64,000 nucleotides of DNA from Alphaproteobacteria bacterium (GCA_022822405.1 JAJEBT010000007.1:1-64000); one strand, 5' to 3'; positions 29,702 to 40,890 are shown, counted from the first letter of the stretch. Numbers and translations are program-made. Notes: generated from the sequence alone by a model not told the origin.

Positions 29702-32700
29702 TCAAGGTGCAGCCGCATCGAGCGCGTCGGCCGGGAGCGTCATCAGGTGTGGACCGTCGGTCCAGAGCAGACTGCATTCGATCTCGCGGCCCGGATACAC
29801 ATCCGATATCAGGGCCCGGTACGCGGCCATCTGGCGGACGTAGCCCCGCGGCACGTCCCCGGGCTGCACGGGCGGCGGGCGGTTGGTCTTGAAGTCGAGG
29901 ATGCGGACCCGGTCCGGCTCGACGACCAGCCGGTCGATCCGGCCCGAGACCGCAGTGTCGCCGACCACTCCGACCACGGGAACCTCGGGCCGCGACCCCG
30001 GCCCGAAGACGGACGCGTATTCGGAATTGTCGAGAACGCGGAAGGTCTCTTCGACGAGTTCCGCGATCCGGTCATCGTCGAGGCCATGTGCCGGACTCTC
30101 CAGAAAACGCCACGCCGCCGGGCGCCGCGCGCCCGCCTCAAGGTCGGGCAGCAGCTGCAGCAGGCGGTGGATCAGCAGCCCGCGCCGGAACATCGTGCCG
30201 CCATCGCCGCCCGTTGGAGACCGGGCCGGGGGTTCGGCGCCGTCCGGGCGCGACGGCGCCAGCGGTCGCGGCGGCGCGGGTTCCTGCGGCGCATCCTCGC
30301 CCGCCCATCCGGGCAGCGCCTCGTTGCCGGCCGTCGCCGGCGCCTCCGCGCTGCCCCGGTCCGGAGGCCCGGACTGCGGATTCGACAATCTCAGCCCGGT
30401 CCCCGACCAGCCCGAATCGCCAGCGCTTCCACCCCGGCAATCGAATTCGAACTCCGCCACCGTGCCTTCGAGACCGGAAGATATCAGCCGGTGCCAGCAG
30501 CTTTCCGGCGGGCTCTTTCGCGTTCCGTAGCCACAGACATAGAGGCGGTCCTCGGCCCGCGTCATCGCGACATAGAGGAGCCGCCGATGCTCCTCGTCCT
30601 GGCGCCGCGCGGCGTCGTCCGCAAACCGGCGGGCCAGTTCCGGCCGGTCGGCGGCGCGCGGAGGCCAGAGCATCATATCGCCGTCGTCGTCGTCCGTCCC
30701 CCACAGCAGCCCGCGCCCGGCCTGAGGCGTCTGCATCGTGTCGGCAAGAAACACGATCGGCGCCTCGAGCCCCTTGGCGCCGTGCACGGTGAGGATCCGG
30801 ACCTCGTCGCGAATTCCCTGATCCATGTCGCGCTTGATCTCGGCCTGGCCCTGCCAGAACCAGTGCAGGAATCCTTGCAGCGACTGCGGATGCGCCCGCT
30901 CGTAGGCAAGCGCCATGGCGAGCATCTCGTCGACGGGATCGTTGGCCTGCTCGCCAAGCCGCGCGACGATGCGCGCCCGCCCCTCGAGGAGCCCGAGAAC
31001 ATGCGCGAAGAACTCGAAGGGCGGGGTCGCATCGGCGCGCCCGCGAACGTCCTCCAGGAGCTCGACCGCGCGCCGCGCGGCGGCATCCGAGCCCGCACGC
31101 TCGCGAAGCGCGCGCCACAGCGGCATCCTCTCGCGGCCATGGCACGCCTCGAAGAGCTGCTCCTCGCTGAATCCGATCAGCGGCCCCTTGAGCACGGCGG
31201 CGAGATTGAGGTCGTCCTCGGGCAGAAGCGCGAATGCCGCCAGCGCCATCAGGTCCTGCACGGCAAGCTGGTCGGCGACCACCATGCGGTCGGCGCCCGC
31301 GACCTCGACGCCGGCGGCTTTGAGCGCCTTGGAGAGATACTCGACGATCGCGGTCCGGCGGCGGACAAGGATCATGATGTCGCCCGCGCGGATCGCCCGT
31401 CCGGTGCTGGAGAGGGCCTCGCCGCCCCGGATCCAGGACGAGATCCGGTCGGCGATCGCCAGCGCCAGACGCTCCGGCGGCGGCGCATCTTCCGCATCCG
31501 CTCCGGCGGCGAACTGCCACGGCGGCATCTCCGCGCGCTCGGCCGGCATGACCGGGGGCCAGACCTCGACGAGGCCGGCCTGCTGTTCACGATTGGGGCT
31601 GTGGCTCACGGGACCGATCGAGACCCCTGCACGCACGGCGTCATCGGCGAAGACTGTATCGACCGCGCGGAGCACGGCAGGCGTGGAGCGGAACGACTTG
31701 TCGAGCGGCACCGCTTCCCACTGCAGCCGGGCCGCGGCGACGCGCGCTTCGAAATACCCCTTCATGCGCGCGAACTCGTCCGGCGCCGCCCCCTGGAACC
31801 CGAAGATCGACTGCTTCTCGTCGCCGACGGCGAACACCGTCCGCTGCGCGTCGCGCGCCGCAGCGCCGGCAAAGAACTCGTCGGTGAGCGCGCGCACGAT
31901 CTCCCACTGGTCAGCGTTACTGTCCTGGGCCTCGTCGATCAGGACGTGATCGATCCCGCCGTCGAGCTTGAACAGCACCCAGGGCGCGGCCTCGTCGACG
32001 AGTCTGCGCGTCTTCAGTATCAGGTCGTCGTAATCGAGAAGCGCCTGGCGGTCCTTGTGCCGCTCGTAATGCCCGAGCACGGCCCCGGCGATGACGAGAA
32101 TCGCCTCAGTGGCGTCCGCGGTGCGGATCGCGCAGCGGCGTTCGATGACATCCAGCACAGCATACGCTTCCCTGACCAGGATGCCCTCGATCTCCGGCAT
32201 CGCATCGCGGACCGCCTTGGTCGCGAGCCGCTCGCGCACCGTACCGGCGTTGGTGAGGAAGGCTCCGGCATAGTCGTCAAAGGCGGGTTCCGACGGCTCC
32301 GGCGCCTCCAACCAGTCGAAGATCCTGACCGCCCGCTCGCTGTCGGTCTTGAGGCCTCCGGCCAGTGCTTCAGCGGCCTCGCGAAGGGTCTCCACGCTTT
32401 CTCCGCCGCGGCCGTGGAAGGCGGCAATCACGGAAGCGACCGTCTCGCCGTCCGCGATCTCCATCGTCCTGCGCAGCCATGCGGCCGTGGCCGCGACGCC
32501 GCCGCGGCGATCGATCATCCGCCGTATGCGGCTCCGGGCCGCCGTGATCTGACCGAGAAGCTGGATGAACTCTTCCTCGCCGACCAGCGCGGTGACGGTC
32601 TCGACGGCCGCGAACAGATCGTCGCCGCCGTCGCCATGGGCCAGGCTCAACACACTGTCGCGGGCCGCCGCGAGCGCGTCGGCGGTCGCGCGTTCGTCCA

Positions 32701-33151
32701 TGACCTCGAAGTGAGGCGCAATCCCGGCCTCGAGCGGAAAGCGGCCGAGAAGCGACTGGCAGAACGCGTGTATGGTGAGGATGCCGAGGCCGCCCGGCGC
32801 GTCGAGCACGTCGGCGAACAGCCCGCGTGCGCGCGCCATCATCCGCTCGTCCGGAGCCTCGCCTGTCAGGCCGCGCAGGTTCTCCGACAGCGCGCCGTCA
32901 TCGTCGACCGCCCACTGCCCCAGCAGGAGGCGGATGCGGTTGTGCATCTCCGCCGCGGCGGCACGCGTGAAGGTGAGGCAGAGAATCCGTTCCGGCCGCG
33001 TACCGGCGAGCAGGAGGCGCAGGACGCGGTCGGCCAGAACCTTGGTCTTGCCGGACCCGGCCGACGCGGAGACCCAGACGCTTGCTTCGGGCCGCGCCGC
33101 GGTGGTCTGGTTCGCATACGGCACCGCGCCCGCCGGCGCCGTGCCGGTCAT
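29702..33151 (-). CDS. addA: Double-strand break repair helicase AddA
   Basis: SVWVSASAGSGKTKVLADRVLRLLLAG (Walker A), IDEAQDSNADQWEI, GDEKQSIFGFQGA, GLEAPIVFLADTM; C-terminal nuclease segment ILDFKT. Confidence 0.97.
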   Translation of the reverse strand: MTGTAPAGAVPYANQTTAARPEASVWVSASAGSGKTKVLADRVLRLLLAGTRPERILCLTFTRAAAAEMHNRIRLLLGQWAVDDDGALSENLRGLTGEAPDERMMARARGLFADVLDAPGGLGILTIHAFCQSLLGRFPLEAGIAPHFEVMDERATADALAAARDSVLSLAHGDGGDDLFAAVETVTALVGEEEFIQLLGQITAARSRIRRMIDRRGGVAATAAWLRRTMEIADGETVASVIAAFHGRGGESVETLREAAEALAGGLKTDSERAVRIFDWLEAPEPSEPAFDDYAGAFLTNAGTVRERLATKAVRDAMPEIEGILVREAYAVLDVIERRCAIRTADATEAILVIAGAVLGHYERHKDRQALLDYDDLILKTRRLVDEAAPWVLFKLDGGIDHVLIDEAQDSNADQWEIVRALTDEFFAGAAARDAQRTVFAVGDEKQSIFGFQGAAPDEFARMKGYFEARVAAARLQWEAVPLDKSFRSTPAVLRAVDTVFADDAVRAGVSIGPVSHSPNREQQAGLVEVWPPVMPAERAEMPPWQFAAGADAEDAPPPERLALAIADRISSWIRGGEALSSTGRAIRAGDIMILVRRRTAIVEYLSKALKAAGVEVAGADRMVVADQLAVQDLMALAAFALLPEDDLNLAAVLKGPLIGFSEEQLFEACHGRERMPLWRALRERAGSDAAARRAVELLEDVRGRADATPPFEFFAHVLGLLEGRARIVARLGEQANDPVDEMLAMALAYERAHPQSLQGFLHWFWQGQAEIKRDMDQGIRDEVRILTVHGAKGLEAPIVFLADTMQTPQAGRGLLWGTDDDDGDMMLWPPRAADRPELARRFADDAARRQDEEHRRLLYVAMTRAEDRLYVCGYGTRKSPPESCWHRLISSGLEGTVAEFEFDCRGGSAGDSGWSGTGLRLSNPQSGPPDRGSAEAPATAGNEALPGWAGEDAPQEPAPPRPLAPSRPDGAEPPARSPTGGDGGTMFRRGLLIHRLLQLLPDLEAGARRPAAWRFLESPAHGLDDDRIAELVEETFRVLDNSEYASVFGPGSRPEVPVVGVVGDTAVSGRIDRLVVEPDRVRILDFKTNRPPPVQPGDVPRGYVRQMAAYRALISDVYPGREIECSLLWTDGPHLMTLPADALDAAAP

Positions 33152-36123
33152 TCCGCCTCTCCCGAAGCCGACCATTCCTGCACCCGTTCGAGATGCTCAT
33201 AGTCCGAGCGCCGGGGCGCAAGGTCAGGGTCGGGTTGCGCGCGGTAGGGAAATCCGGGATCGTCATAGCGTTCGAGGAGTTTCCGGAGTCCGTCGTACGC
33301 GATCCGGGCGAGCACCCGGGGATCGTCCCCGGCGTCGCGGATCTCGCCGGCCGGATCGCCGCCCGACAGCCTCCAGTAGGACAGTTCCGAAACCTCGCCT
33401 GCCGGAATGCCGGCGAAGGCGCCGTCCGCGATCATCGCCGCCTCGAGCGGCAGCTGCGGCGCAAGCCCGGAATTCACCTCGCGCTTCGACGGCAGGGCGC
33501 CTGTCTTGTAGTCGATGATCGCGTAGCCGCCGCCGGCGAACGCATCGATGCGATCGGCCCGGCCGGTAAGCAGGAAGGAACCCGTGCGGCGGGGGATCGT
33601 CATCTCGCCCTTGAGCTCGACATGGCTGGCGGCAATCAGCAGCCCCCGTTCGCGCTCCTGTTCGACTATCCAGGCGGCGATGCGCCCGAAGCGCGGCCAC
33701 CAGAACGCCCGCACCGCGGGCCGGTCGAGGAACTCCTCGAACTCCTCCCGGCCGATCTCGATCAGGAGCGCCAGCGGATCCTCCGGCGGCGCCTCTGCGG
33801 CAGTCCTCAGGAAACGCTCGATCGCGGCATGGACGATGGTGCCGCGATCGGCGGCGCCCGGCGCCGCGTCGAGCGGATCAAGGGCGCGCAACCCGAGCAC
33901 GTGCCTGGCATAGACCGCGTAGGGGTCCCGTATGAGGGTCTCGATCTCGGTGACCGAGAGGCGGCCCGGGCGCGCGGCCACGGGCGGGCGGGGCGCCGGC
34001 GCCGGTCTCGCGTCGTGCGGCAGGCGGCCGTCGAGGTCGGCCTGCCAGCGCAGCCATTTCCCTTCTTCGGCCTGCCAGCCGTCAAGGATTGCGGTCCCCG
34101 CTTCCGTCGACGACAACAGCGTCTCGAGACGCGCCAGCCAGCGCGCCGGGACGGTCGGCGAGCCGTCGACGCGCGTCGACCGGGTGAGCACGACCTCGCG
34201 CGCGCCGAATCCCTGCACGAAGTCGTGCGCGGTGAGGCCGATATGGCGCTCCGGCGGCTGCAGCCCGAAATCGGCGCGCATCGGCCGGCTCATCCACGGA
34301 TCCGCCGCCGGGCTCGGCGGCCAGGCGCCCTCGTTGAGCCCGCCCATGATCACGAGGTCGGCGTGCTGGAGCCGCGCCTCCAGAAGCCCCCAGATATTGA
34401 GCCGGGGGTGCAGGCCGTAGGGCAGGCGGACGACCGCGCGGTCGATAGCCGAATCGAGCACCGCCGGCCACTCCGCGCCCGCCATCGCCGGGAAATCGGC
34501 CGCCGCCGCGCGGAGCTCGGCGACCAGAAGCGACGCCTGCTCGCCCGCCGGCTGCGCCCACAGGCGCTCGGCCCCGCCCAGGCGATCGGTCGCCGCCAGC
34601 GCCTCGGCGAAGCCGACATGGGCGTCGAGCAGATCGCCGACCGCGGCCTCCGGCGCCGCCAGCGCCTCGGCAAAGGGTTCCGCCATGGCGCCGAGGCGGC
34701 CCACCAGCGCGGCGAGCTCGGACCTGAGGCCGTCGTCGCCGATGGCCGGCGATTCCGCTATCGCGTCGCGGAGGCCGGCAAAGCCGGGCTCCGGGCGCGG
34801 GCCACGCAGCACCGCGCGTTCGATGAGGCGCACATGGCGCCGGAACCTTGCCGGATCGTCTCCCGCCGCCGCGAGCGGATGCTTGAGCGCGGCCAGCAGC
34901 GGCACCGGCGCGGCGTCGGAGGCCACGGCCTCCGCCGTGACCCTGAGAAAGGCGCCGGGGAACGTTGAGGCAAGCGGCGCGCCGCCCGAATCGTCAATCT
35001 CGATACGCCATCGGCCGAGCTCGGCGGCAACGCGCCGCGCGAGCCCGCGGTCAGGCGTGATCAGGGCCGCCGTCCGGTCGGGAACCTCAAGGGCCTCGCG
35101 CATCATCAGCGCGATGACGCGCGCCTCCTGCTGGAGGCCCGGACAGGCGATCCGCCGCACCCCGGCAAGAGCCTTCGCAGCGTCGGCGGGAAGGGACGCC
35201 CCGGCAGCGGTCGCCGGCGGCCGGAGCGCGGCGCCGATCAGCGCCTGGCGGCGCTCCGGCCCGGGCTCCCCGGCGCACCAGTCCGGGATGTCGGCGATTT
35301 CGAGTTCCAGCCGTTCGCGCACCAGGCGGGTCATCCCGAATTGCGGGTGCGCCGGACCCAGCGCCTCGACACTCGCGGGATCGAGCGTCCGGTCGAGGCC
35401 CGGCAACACGACCGCGCCGCCCTCCATGGCGGCGACGCAGGCAAGCAGATCGGCGGTCGCCGGTATCGTCCCGGTGGACCCCGCGGCGATCACCGGGGCG
35501 CCGGGCGGACGCTCCCGCCACTCGGCAACGCGGGCCGCGGTCAGCCGGTTTCTGCGGTCGACGGGGTCCATGCATCCGCGATCGGCGAGGATCCGGGGCC
35601 AGTTTTCGGTCACGATCTCGAGGAACCGGAGCGTGTCCTGCCAGTGCTCGGCGAGATCCTCCGGCACCAGGTCCGCGAGCGCGGAAAAGTCCAGCCTCTC
35701 GGTCTGCGCCTCGTTGATCAGGCGGGCAAGCCCGTCGGCAAGCCGGAGCGCATGAGCCGGACGAAGGCCGCGGTCGCGCGCCATGACCATCTGGGCAAGC
35801 AGAAGCCTCCGCCGCAACGGCGGGATTGCCGGCGGAAGCTCCGCCGGCCCGCCGGGGGCCGGATCCTCCTCGCCGAGGAAATCGCTGTCGTCGATCTCGC
35901 CGATCGGAGAGATCTCCGGCAGCAGCGTGGGCCTGCCCGACAGCTCGCGCAGGAAGGCGTCGCCGAGGGCGGCGCAGGCGCGCCGGTTGGGCAGCAGGAC
36001 GCGGATGCCGGCAAGGACATCTGGATCGCTCCCGTGACGCTCCAGAATGCCGCGAGCCAGCCGGTGCAGGAAGTCCACGCCGCCCGTAATGGTGAATACC
36101 GAGTGCCGTCCTGGTGCGGTCAT
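33148..36123 (-). CDS. addB: Double-strand break repair protein AddB
   Basis: Overlaps addA start; RVLLPNRRACAALGDAFL...MGGLNEGAWPPSPAADPWMSRPMRADFGLQPPERHIGLTAHDF...IDYKTG. Confidence 0.96.
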   Translation of the reverse strand: MTAPGRHSVFTITGGVDFLHRLARGILERHGSDPDVLAGIRVLLPNRRACAALGDAFLRELSGRPTLLPEISPIGEIDDSDFLGEEDPAPGGPAELPPAIPPLRRRLLLAQMVMARDRGLRPAHALRLADGLARLINEAQTERLDFSALADLVPEDLAEHWQDTLRFLEIVTENWPRILADRGCMDPVDRRNRLTAARVAEWRERPPGAPVIAAGSTGTIPATADLLACVAAMEGGAVVLPGLDRTLDPASVEALGPAHPQFGMTRLVRERLELEIADIPDWCAGEPGPERRQALIGAALRPPATAAGASLPADAAKALAGVRRIACPGLQQEARVIALMMREALEVPDRTAALITPDRGLARRVAAELGRWRIEIDDSGGAPLASTFPGAFLRVTAEAVASDAAPVPLLAALKHPLAAAGDDPARFRRHVRLIERAVLRGPRPEPGFAGLRDAIAESPAIGDDGLRSELAALVGRLGAMAEPFAEALAAPEAAVGDLLDAHVGFAEALAATDRLGGAERLWAQPAGEQASLLVAELRAAAADFPAMAGAEWPAVLDSAIDRAVVRLPYGLHPRLNIWGLLEARLQHADLVIMGGLNEGAWPPSPAADPWMSRPMRADFGLQPPERHIGLTAHDFVQGFGAREVVLTRSTRVDGSPTVPARWLARLETLLSSTEAGTAILDGWQAEEGKWLRWQADLDGRLPHDARPAPAPRPPVAARPGRLSVTEIETLIRDPYAVYARHVLGLRALDPLDAAPGAADRGTIVHAAIERFLRTAAEAPPEDPLALLIEIGREEFEEFLDRPAVRAFWWPRFGRIAAWIVEQERERGLLIAASHVELKGEMTIPRRTGSFLLTGRADRIDAFAGGGYAIIDYKTGALPSKREVNSGLAPQLPLEAAMIADGAFAGIPAGEVSELSYWRLSGGDPAGEIRDAGDDPRVLARIAYDGLRKLLERYDDPGFPYRAQPDPDLAPRRSDYEHLERVQEWSASGEAE

Positions 36124-36854
36124 CCGGGTGACGCTTCCCCTTGCCTGTCGAACGCGGCGCGGGCCACGGCGAGCGCCGGCGGCGTCCCGACATGATACCA
36201 CGCGCCATCATGGACGAGCCCGAACAGGCGCCCGGCCGCGGCGGCCCGGCGGTAGAGGACGTTGAGCGAGAACGCCCCTCCGGGCGCATCCGCAAACAGC
36301 CGCGGGTGCAGGATCTGCACGCCGGTAAAGACCAGAGGCGCGGCCCCGGCCGCGCCGCGTGGAGCCAGCCGCCCCGACGCGTCCATGTCGAAATCCCCGG
36401 CGCCGTCATAACCGACAGCGCCGGAGACCGGATGCACGAGGAGCAGCGCATCCATCGCCGCGTCGCGCCACGCCGCGGCCAACCGTCCGAGAGCAGGCGC
36501 CGGCCCGTCGGTCCAGACGACGTCGGCATTGGCGACGAAGAATGCGCCGGCGCCGAGGTTCGGGAGCGCGTTGACGACGCCGCCGCCGGTCTCGAGCAGG
36601 TCCACCTCGCGGGACACCATGATGCGCGGCACGAGGCGCGCGGCCAGCCGCTCCTCCACCTGGTCGGCGAGCCAGTGGGTATTGACCACCGCGGTTCCGA
36701 CTCCGGCGGCGGCGAGATGATCGAGAACCCGCTCGAGCATGGCCACGCCGCCGACCGCGATCAGCGGTTTCGGTACGCGGTCGGTCAGCGGGCGCATGCG
36801 GAGGCCGCGCCCGGCGGCAAGCACCATGGCGCGGGCGGGCGCCGGGGCCGTCAT
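36120..36854 (-). CDS. Nucleotidyltransferase, MurU-like (N-acetylmuramate-1-P uridylyltransferase type)
   Basis: MVLAAGRGLRMRPLTDRVPKPLIAVGGVAMLERVLDHL; paired with an AmgK-like kinase. Confidence 0.88.
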   Translation of the reverse strand: MTAPAPARAMVLAAGRGLRMRPLTDRVPKPLIAVGGVAMLERVLDHLAAAGVGTAVVNTHWLADQVEERLAARLVPRIMVSREVDLLETGGGVVNALPNLGAGAFFVANADVVWTDGPAPALGRLAAAWRDAAMDALLLVHPVSGAVGYDGAGDFDMDASGRLAPRGAAGAAPLVFTGVQILHPRLFADAPGGAFSLNVLYRRAAAAGRLFGLVHDGAWYHVGTPPALAVARAAFDRQGEASPG

Positions 36855-37852
36855 CCCGCCTCGCGCGCCGGCGGCGCGGTCCTGCGATCGCGGGGAATCC
36901 GGTCGTCGAGCCATTCGCGGAGCGCGCCGAGCGCCGGATCCGCCAGCGCCCCGTCCAGGAGCCGCCACAGCCTTGGTACATGGACGAAATAGCCGGACTT
37001 GCCGTCGCGGTCGCGGAGGCGCGTGAAGATGCCGAGGACCTTGCAGTGGCGCTGGGCACCGAGAATCAGGCAGGACCTGTCGAATTCTTCCGCATCGACC
37101 CGGGGAAAGGCATCGAGATACCTCCGCCGCATCGCCGCGGCGATGCCGGGGTCGACGTCACGCCGGGCATCCTCGACAAGGGATACGAAGTCGTAGCTCG
37201 CCGGCCCGATGACCGCGTCCTGGAAATCGAGGAGCCCGCAGCGCGCGACACCGTCGCGGTCTTCGAGTTCCATCAGGTTGTCGACATGGAAATCGCGCAG
37301 CACCAGCGTCTCGGGGACGCCGCGCGCGCCGGCCAGGAGCCCGCGCCAGATGTCGGAATAGTCCCGCGCGGCGTCGCCGTCGACCCGCTCCCCGGTTACC
37401 GCCGGCAAGTACCAGCGGACCAGCAGCTCGGCCTCTTCGAGGAACAGCCGCTCGCTGTAGGGGCCGGGTGCGCGGTGCGCCGCGGCCGGGTCGAACCGGC
37501 GATGGAGATCGATCAGCAGATCGGTCGCAAGCGCGTAGAGACCTTCGGGATCGGTACCGGCGTCGAGAAGGCGCGAGAAGGTCCGGTCGCCGAGATCCTC
37601 GAGGAGCGCGAACCCGGCGCCGGCATCGGCGGCGAGGACCCGGGGGGCGCTCAGCCCGAGGCCGCCGAGCAGGCGCGCGACATCGAGGAACGCCGGGACG
37701 TTCTCGCGATCGGGATCGGCTTCCATGCAGACTGCACGGCGCCCGCCGAGCCGGACCCGGTGGTAGCGCCGGAACGAGGCGTCCTCGGCCAGGAGCGCGC
37801 GCTCCGCTCCGGCCCACCCGGCGCCGGCAAGGAAGGCCTCGAGCGCCGTCAC
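36851..37852 (-). CDS. amgK: Aminoglycoside phosphotransferase-fold kinase, AmgK-like (cell-wall sugar kinase)
   Basis: LLAEDASFRRYHRVR...LVLRDFHVDNLMEL...GLLDFQDAVIGPASYDFVSLVEDARRDV; GTG start 37852. Confidence 0.88.
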   Translation of the reverse strand: MTALEAFLAGAGWAGAERALLAEDASFRRYHRVRLGGRRAVCMEADPDRENVPAFLDVARLLGGLGLSAPRVLAADAGAGFALLEDLGDRTFSRLLDAGTDPEGLYALATDLLIDLHRRFDPAAAHRAPGPYSERLFLEEAELLVRWYLPAVTGERVDGDAARDYSDIWRGLLAGARGVPETLVLRDFHVDNLMELEDRDGVARCGLLDFQDAVIGPASYDFVSLVEDARRDVDPGIAAAMRRRYLDAFPRVDAEEFDRSCLILGAQRHCKVLGIFTRLRDRDGKSGYFVHVPRLWRLLDGALADPALGALREWLDDRIPRDRRTAPPAREAG

Positions 37853-38313
37853 GCGCCGCTTCCGCGGCGCCCGTCGCGTATGTGCGCGATGCGCGCATCC
37901 GCGCGAATCCCCGCCTCGAGACGGATGCGCACGCTTGCGGGAGGCAGGATTTCGTCGATCCTCTCGGCCCATTCGATCACCGAAACGCCGTCCGCAAAGG
38001 CGTCCTCGATGGCGAGCTCCCAGGCGTCGTCGACGGACGCGATCCGGTAGAGATCGAAGTGCCAGACCGTGAAGTCCGGAAACTCGTAGGGCTGGACCAG
38101 CGTGTAGGTCGGGCTCGGAACCTCGTCGATTTCGGTGCCGGAGGCCGCCGCGACTGCGCGGATCAGCCCGCGCGCGAACACGGTCTTGCCGCTGCCCAGA
38201 TCTCCGGTGAGCGCGAGCACGTCCCCGGGGCGCAGACCGGCGGCGAAACCGGACGCCAGCGCCTCGGTGGCGCCAGGGCCGTCGAGCTCGATGCGCTCGA
38301 TGTCCGCCGCCAT
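37849..38313 (-). CDS. tsaE: tRNA (N6-threonylcarbamoyladenosine37) biosynthesis ATPase TsaE
   Basis: LALTGDLGSGKTVFARGLIRA...VPSPTYTLVQPYE...VWHFDLYRI. Confidence 0.95.
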   Translation of the reverse strand: MAADIERIELDGPGATEALASGFAAGLRPGDVLALTGDLGSGKTVFARGLIRAVAAASGTEIDEVPSPTYTLVQPYEFPDFTVWHFDLYRIASVDDAWELAIEDAFADGVSVIEWAERIDEILPPASVRIRLEAGIRADARIAHIRDGRRGSGA

Positions 38314-38338
38314 CGTCCGCCCGGCTGCAGTCCCGGGT

Positions 38339-39634
38339 TCAGTACCTGTAATAATCGGGCTTGAACGGCCCCGCCGCTTCAAGACCGAGATAGGCCGCCT
38401 GCTCCTCGCTCAGCTTCGTGAGGTCGGCACCGAGCTTTCCGAGATGCAGCGCCGCAACCTTCTCGTCGAGATGCTTGGGCAGCACGTACACCTTCCGGTC
38501 GTAGCTGCCGCTGCGCTCCCAAAGCTCGATCTGGGCCAGCACCTGGTTGGTGAAGGACGCGCTCATGACGAAGCTCGGATGGCCTGTCGCGCAGCCGAGA
38601 TTGACGAGGCGCCCCTCGGCGAGAACCAGCAGCCGTTTGCCGTCCGGGAACACGACTTCGTCGACCTGCGGCTTGACGTTTTCCCACTTGAGGTTGCGCA
38701 ACGCGTCGATCTGGATCTCGTTGTCGAAGTGACCGATGTTGCAGACGATCGCGCGATCCTTCATCTGGCGCATGTGATCGATGGTGATGACGTCGATGTT
38801 CCCGGTGGCCGTGACGAAGATGTCGCCAATGGCGGCGGCGCTGTCCATGGTCACCACTTCGTAGCCTTCCATGGCGGCCTGGAGCGCACAGATCGGATCG
38901 ATCTCGGTCACCATGACGCGCGCGCCCTGGTTGCGCAGGCTGGCGGCCGAGCCCTTGCCGACATCGCCATACCCCGCAACGACGGCGATCTTGCCGGCGA
39001 CCATGACGTCGGTGGCGCGCTTGATGCCGTCGACGAGGCTTTCGCGGCATCCGTAGAGATTGTCGAACTTCGACTTGGTGACGGAATCGTTGACGTTGAT
39101 GGCGGGAACCAGAAGCTCGCCGCTCTTCTCCATTTCATAGAGCCGGTGCACGCCGGTTGTGGTCTCCTCCGACAGGCCCCTGACGTCGCCGAGGAGTTCG
39201 GGATACTTCTCGTGCATGAGCTTGGTGAGGTCGCCGCCGTCGTCGAGCACCAGGTTGGGCGCCCAGCCGCCGGGGCCGCGCACGGTCTGCTCTATGCACC
39301 ACCAGAACTCCTCCTCGGTCTCGCCCTTCCAGGCGAAGACCGGAACGCCGGCGGCAGCGACTGCGGCGGCGGCATGGTCCTGGGTCGAGAAGATGTTGCA
39401 GGAACTCCAGCGCACGGTCGCGCCGAGCGCGGTAAGGGTCTCGATGAGGACGGCCGTCTGGATGGTCATGTGCAGGCAGCCCGCGATCCGCGCGCCCTCG
39501 AGCGGCCTGGCGCCGCCGAACTCCTCGCGGAGCGCCATGAGGCCGGGCATCTCGGTTTCGGCAATGGAGATCTCCTTCCGGCCCCACTCGGCGAGCGAAA
39601 GGTCTGCAACTTTGTGATCGTCTGTCGTGCTCAT
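38339..39634 (-). CDS. ahcY: Adenosylhomocysteinase
   Basis: [37 protein letters not shown]...[16 protein letters not shown]...[20 protein letters not shown]...PFKPDYYRY. Confidence 0.98.
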   Translation of the reverse strand: MSTTDDHKVADLSLAEWGRKEISIAETEMPGLMALREEFGGARPLEGARIAGCLHMTIQTAVLIETLTALGATVRWSSCNIFSTQDHAAAAVAAAGVPVFAWKGETEEEFWWCIEQTVRGPGGWAPNLVLDDGGDLTKLMHEKYPELLGDVRGLSEETTTGVHRLYEMEKSGELLVPAINVNDSVTKSKFDNLYGCRESLVDGIKRATDVMVAGKIAVVAGYGDVGKGSAASLRNQGARVMVTEIDPICALQAAMEGYEVVTMDSAAAIGDIFVTATGNIDVITIDHMRQMKDRAIVCNIGHFDNEIQIDALRNLKWENVKPQVDEVVFPDGKRLLVLAEGRLVNLGCATGHPSFVMSASFTNQVLAQIELWERSGSYDRKVYVLPKHLDEKVAALHLGKLGADLTKLSEEQAAYLGLEAAGPFKPDYYRY

Positions 39635-39833
39635 TTACGGGCTCCGGGAAGAAGAAAGGGGTTCGGGCGCTTGGCCGGGGCGCCGGGCCGTGCGGCAGCG
39701 CGCCACAGCGCCTGCCCCCAGATCAGCCAATGGCGGAAGGTGGCCGTATAGCAACATTCGGGGCGGGTTATCAAGGCAGCGGCGCGGCACCGGCCGCGCC
39801 GCCGGGGATGACAGGGATGCTGCCGGCCCCAGA

Positions 39834-40886
39834 TCATTTTCCGACGCGCTCTCCGACGACATCTTCCAGGGCCGTTTTCGCGTCTGAAGGCAGGCGCCGG
39901 GCGCCACTGTCCACAGCCTTCTGCCATGAGGGTCCGCGCGCGCGTGCTTCGACGTACGCATCCTCAAGTTCATCGGGACGATCCTCCGCCAGCACATGAA
40001 TCAGCGCAGCCGATTGCTCGATGTCCTTTCTCGCCTTGGTTTCAGCCGACAAGACCCTCCGGGTTGCAACGATCAGCTTGTGAATCGCGTAGCGGCCCGG
40101 CCGGGGAACGTTGACCAGAATTCCAGACCGGTAGAGCACCGAGGCCTGTGTCGGCTCATGGATCAGATAGTCCAGAAAACGGAGCGGGACGGCGTAGGCT
40201 CCCAATGCCAGAAGTTCCACCGGTTCGTCGCGGTCCGGCCCCTCGTTGGGGGCGAGCAGCTCCACGAGCACGCCGCTCTCGTGGTCACGCCATGCCGTGG
40301 GCTGTTGACGAAATCCGGGCCGGGCGATGAGCGGGCCGATCATTTTCAGCGCCTCCGCCAACGCCGGATCGAGGCGATCGTCAAGCGCAACCGAGATCGA
40401 ACGGAACGCTGCGATATCGATATCGTCGGTGACGGCAAGGGCTCCCGGAAGCTCGACGCCCAGAAGGCTCGGGTAGCACCGAAACGCATGGGTACCAATG
40501 AGAACGCCGCGGAGCTGAAACATCCCGGCCTTCGAAAGCGCGAGCAGCACCTTCCCGGCCTGGGCATCGACCCGTATCAGCCCTCCCTCACTGCACATAC
40601 GGACGAGGCGGCCGCGCCGCTTCTCGCGGTGCCTCAGGTCCTCATTCACGTTCCGGACGCGCTCGACCCTGGTCCGGACTTCTTCCGTGTCCGGCCCAAG
40701 ATAACGTTCGACAGTGTGATCGGCGAGCCGCTGAACCGAATACCAGTATTTGCGCCCGTCCCGCTCGCGAAGAACCGGCGTGCCTCCGAGTTCCAGAACA
40801 GCATCTTCCTGAAGGCGCGTGATCAGGTCCGCACAGACCACCTGGACCGTTGAGGGCAGCCTTCGAAAATGCGTGTCGTCAACCAT
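39834..40886 (-). CDS. GSU2403-type nucleotidyltransferase-fold protein (NTP_transf_8-like)
   Basis: LIGTHAFRCYPSLLGVELPGALAVTDDIDIAAF with DDIDI NTase motif; long C-terminal helical region. Confidence 0.82.
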   Translation of the reverse strand: MVDDTHFRRLPSTVQVVCADLITRLQEDAVLELGGTPVLRERDGRKYWYSVQRLADHTVERYLGPDTEEVRTRVERVRNVNEDLRHREKRRGRLVRMCSEGGLIRVDAQAGKVLLALSKAGMFQLRGVLIGTHAFRCYPSLLGVELPGALAVTDDIDIAAFRSISVALDDRLDPALAEALKMIGPLIARPGFRQQPTAWRDHESGVLVELLAPNEGPDRDEPVELLALGAYAVPLRFLDYLIHEPTQASVLYRSGILVNVPRPGRYAIHKLIVATRRVLSAETKARKDIEQSAALIHVLAEDRPDELEDAYVEARARGPSWQKAVDSGARRLPSDAKTALEDVVGERVGK

Positions 40887-40890
40887 TTGC

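Noticed and set aside
29747-33202. 1151-aa plus-strand ORF antisense to addA
   Set aside because: Low-complexity R/G/A/P-rich translation with no motif; the minus strand has clear AddA helicase motifs. Long antisense ORFs are expected at this GC content.
39635-39830. Possible SAH/SAM riboswitch upstream of ahcY
   Set aside because: No recognisable SAH- or SAM-riboswitch conserved core by eye; a covariance-model search would be needed.
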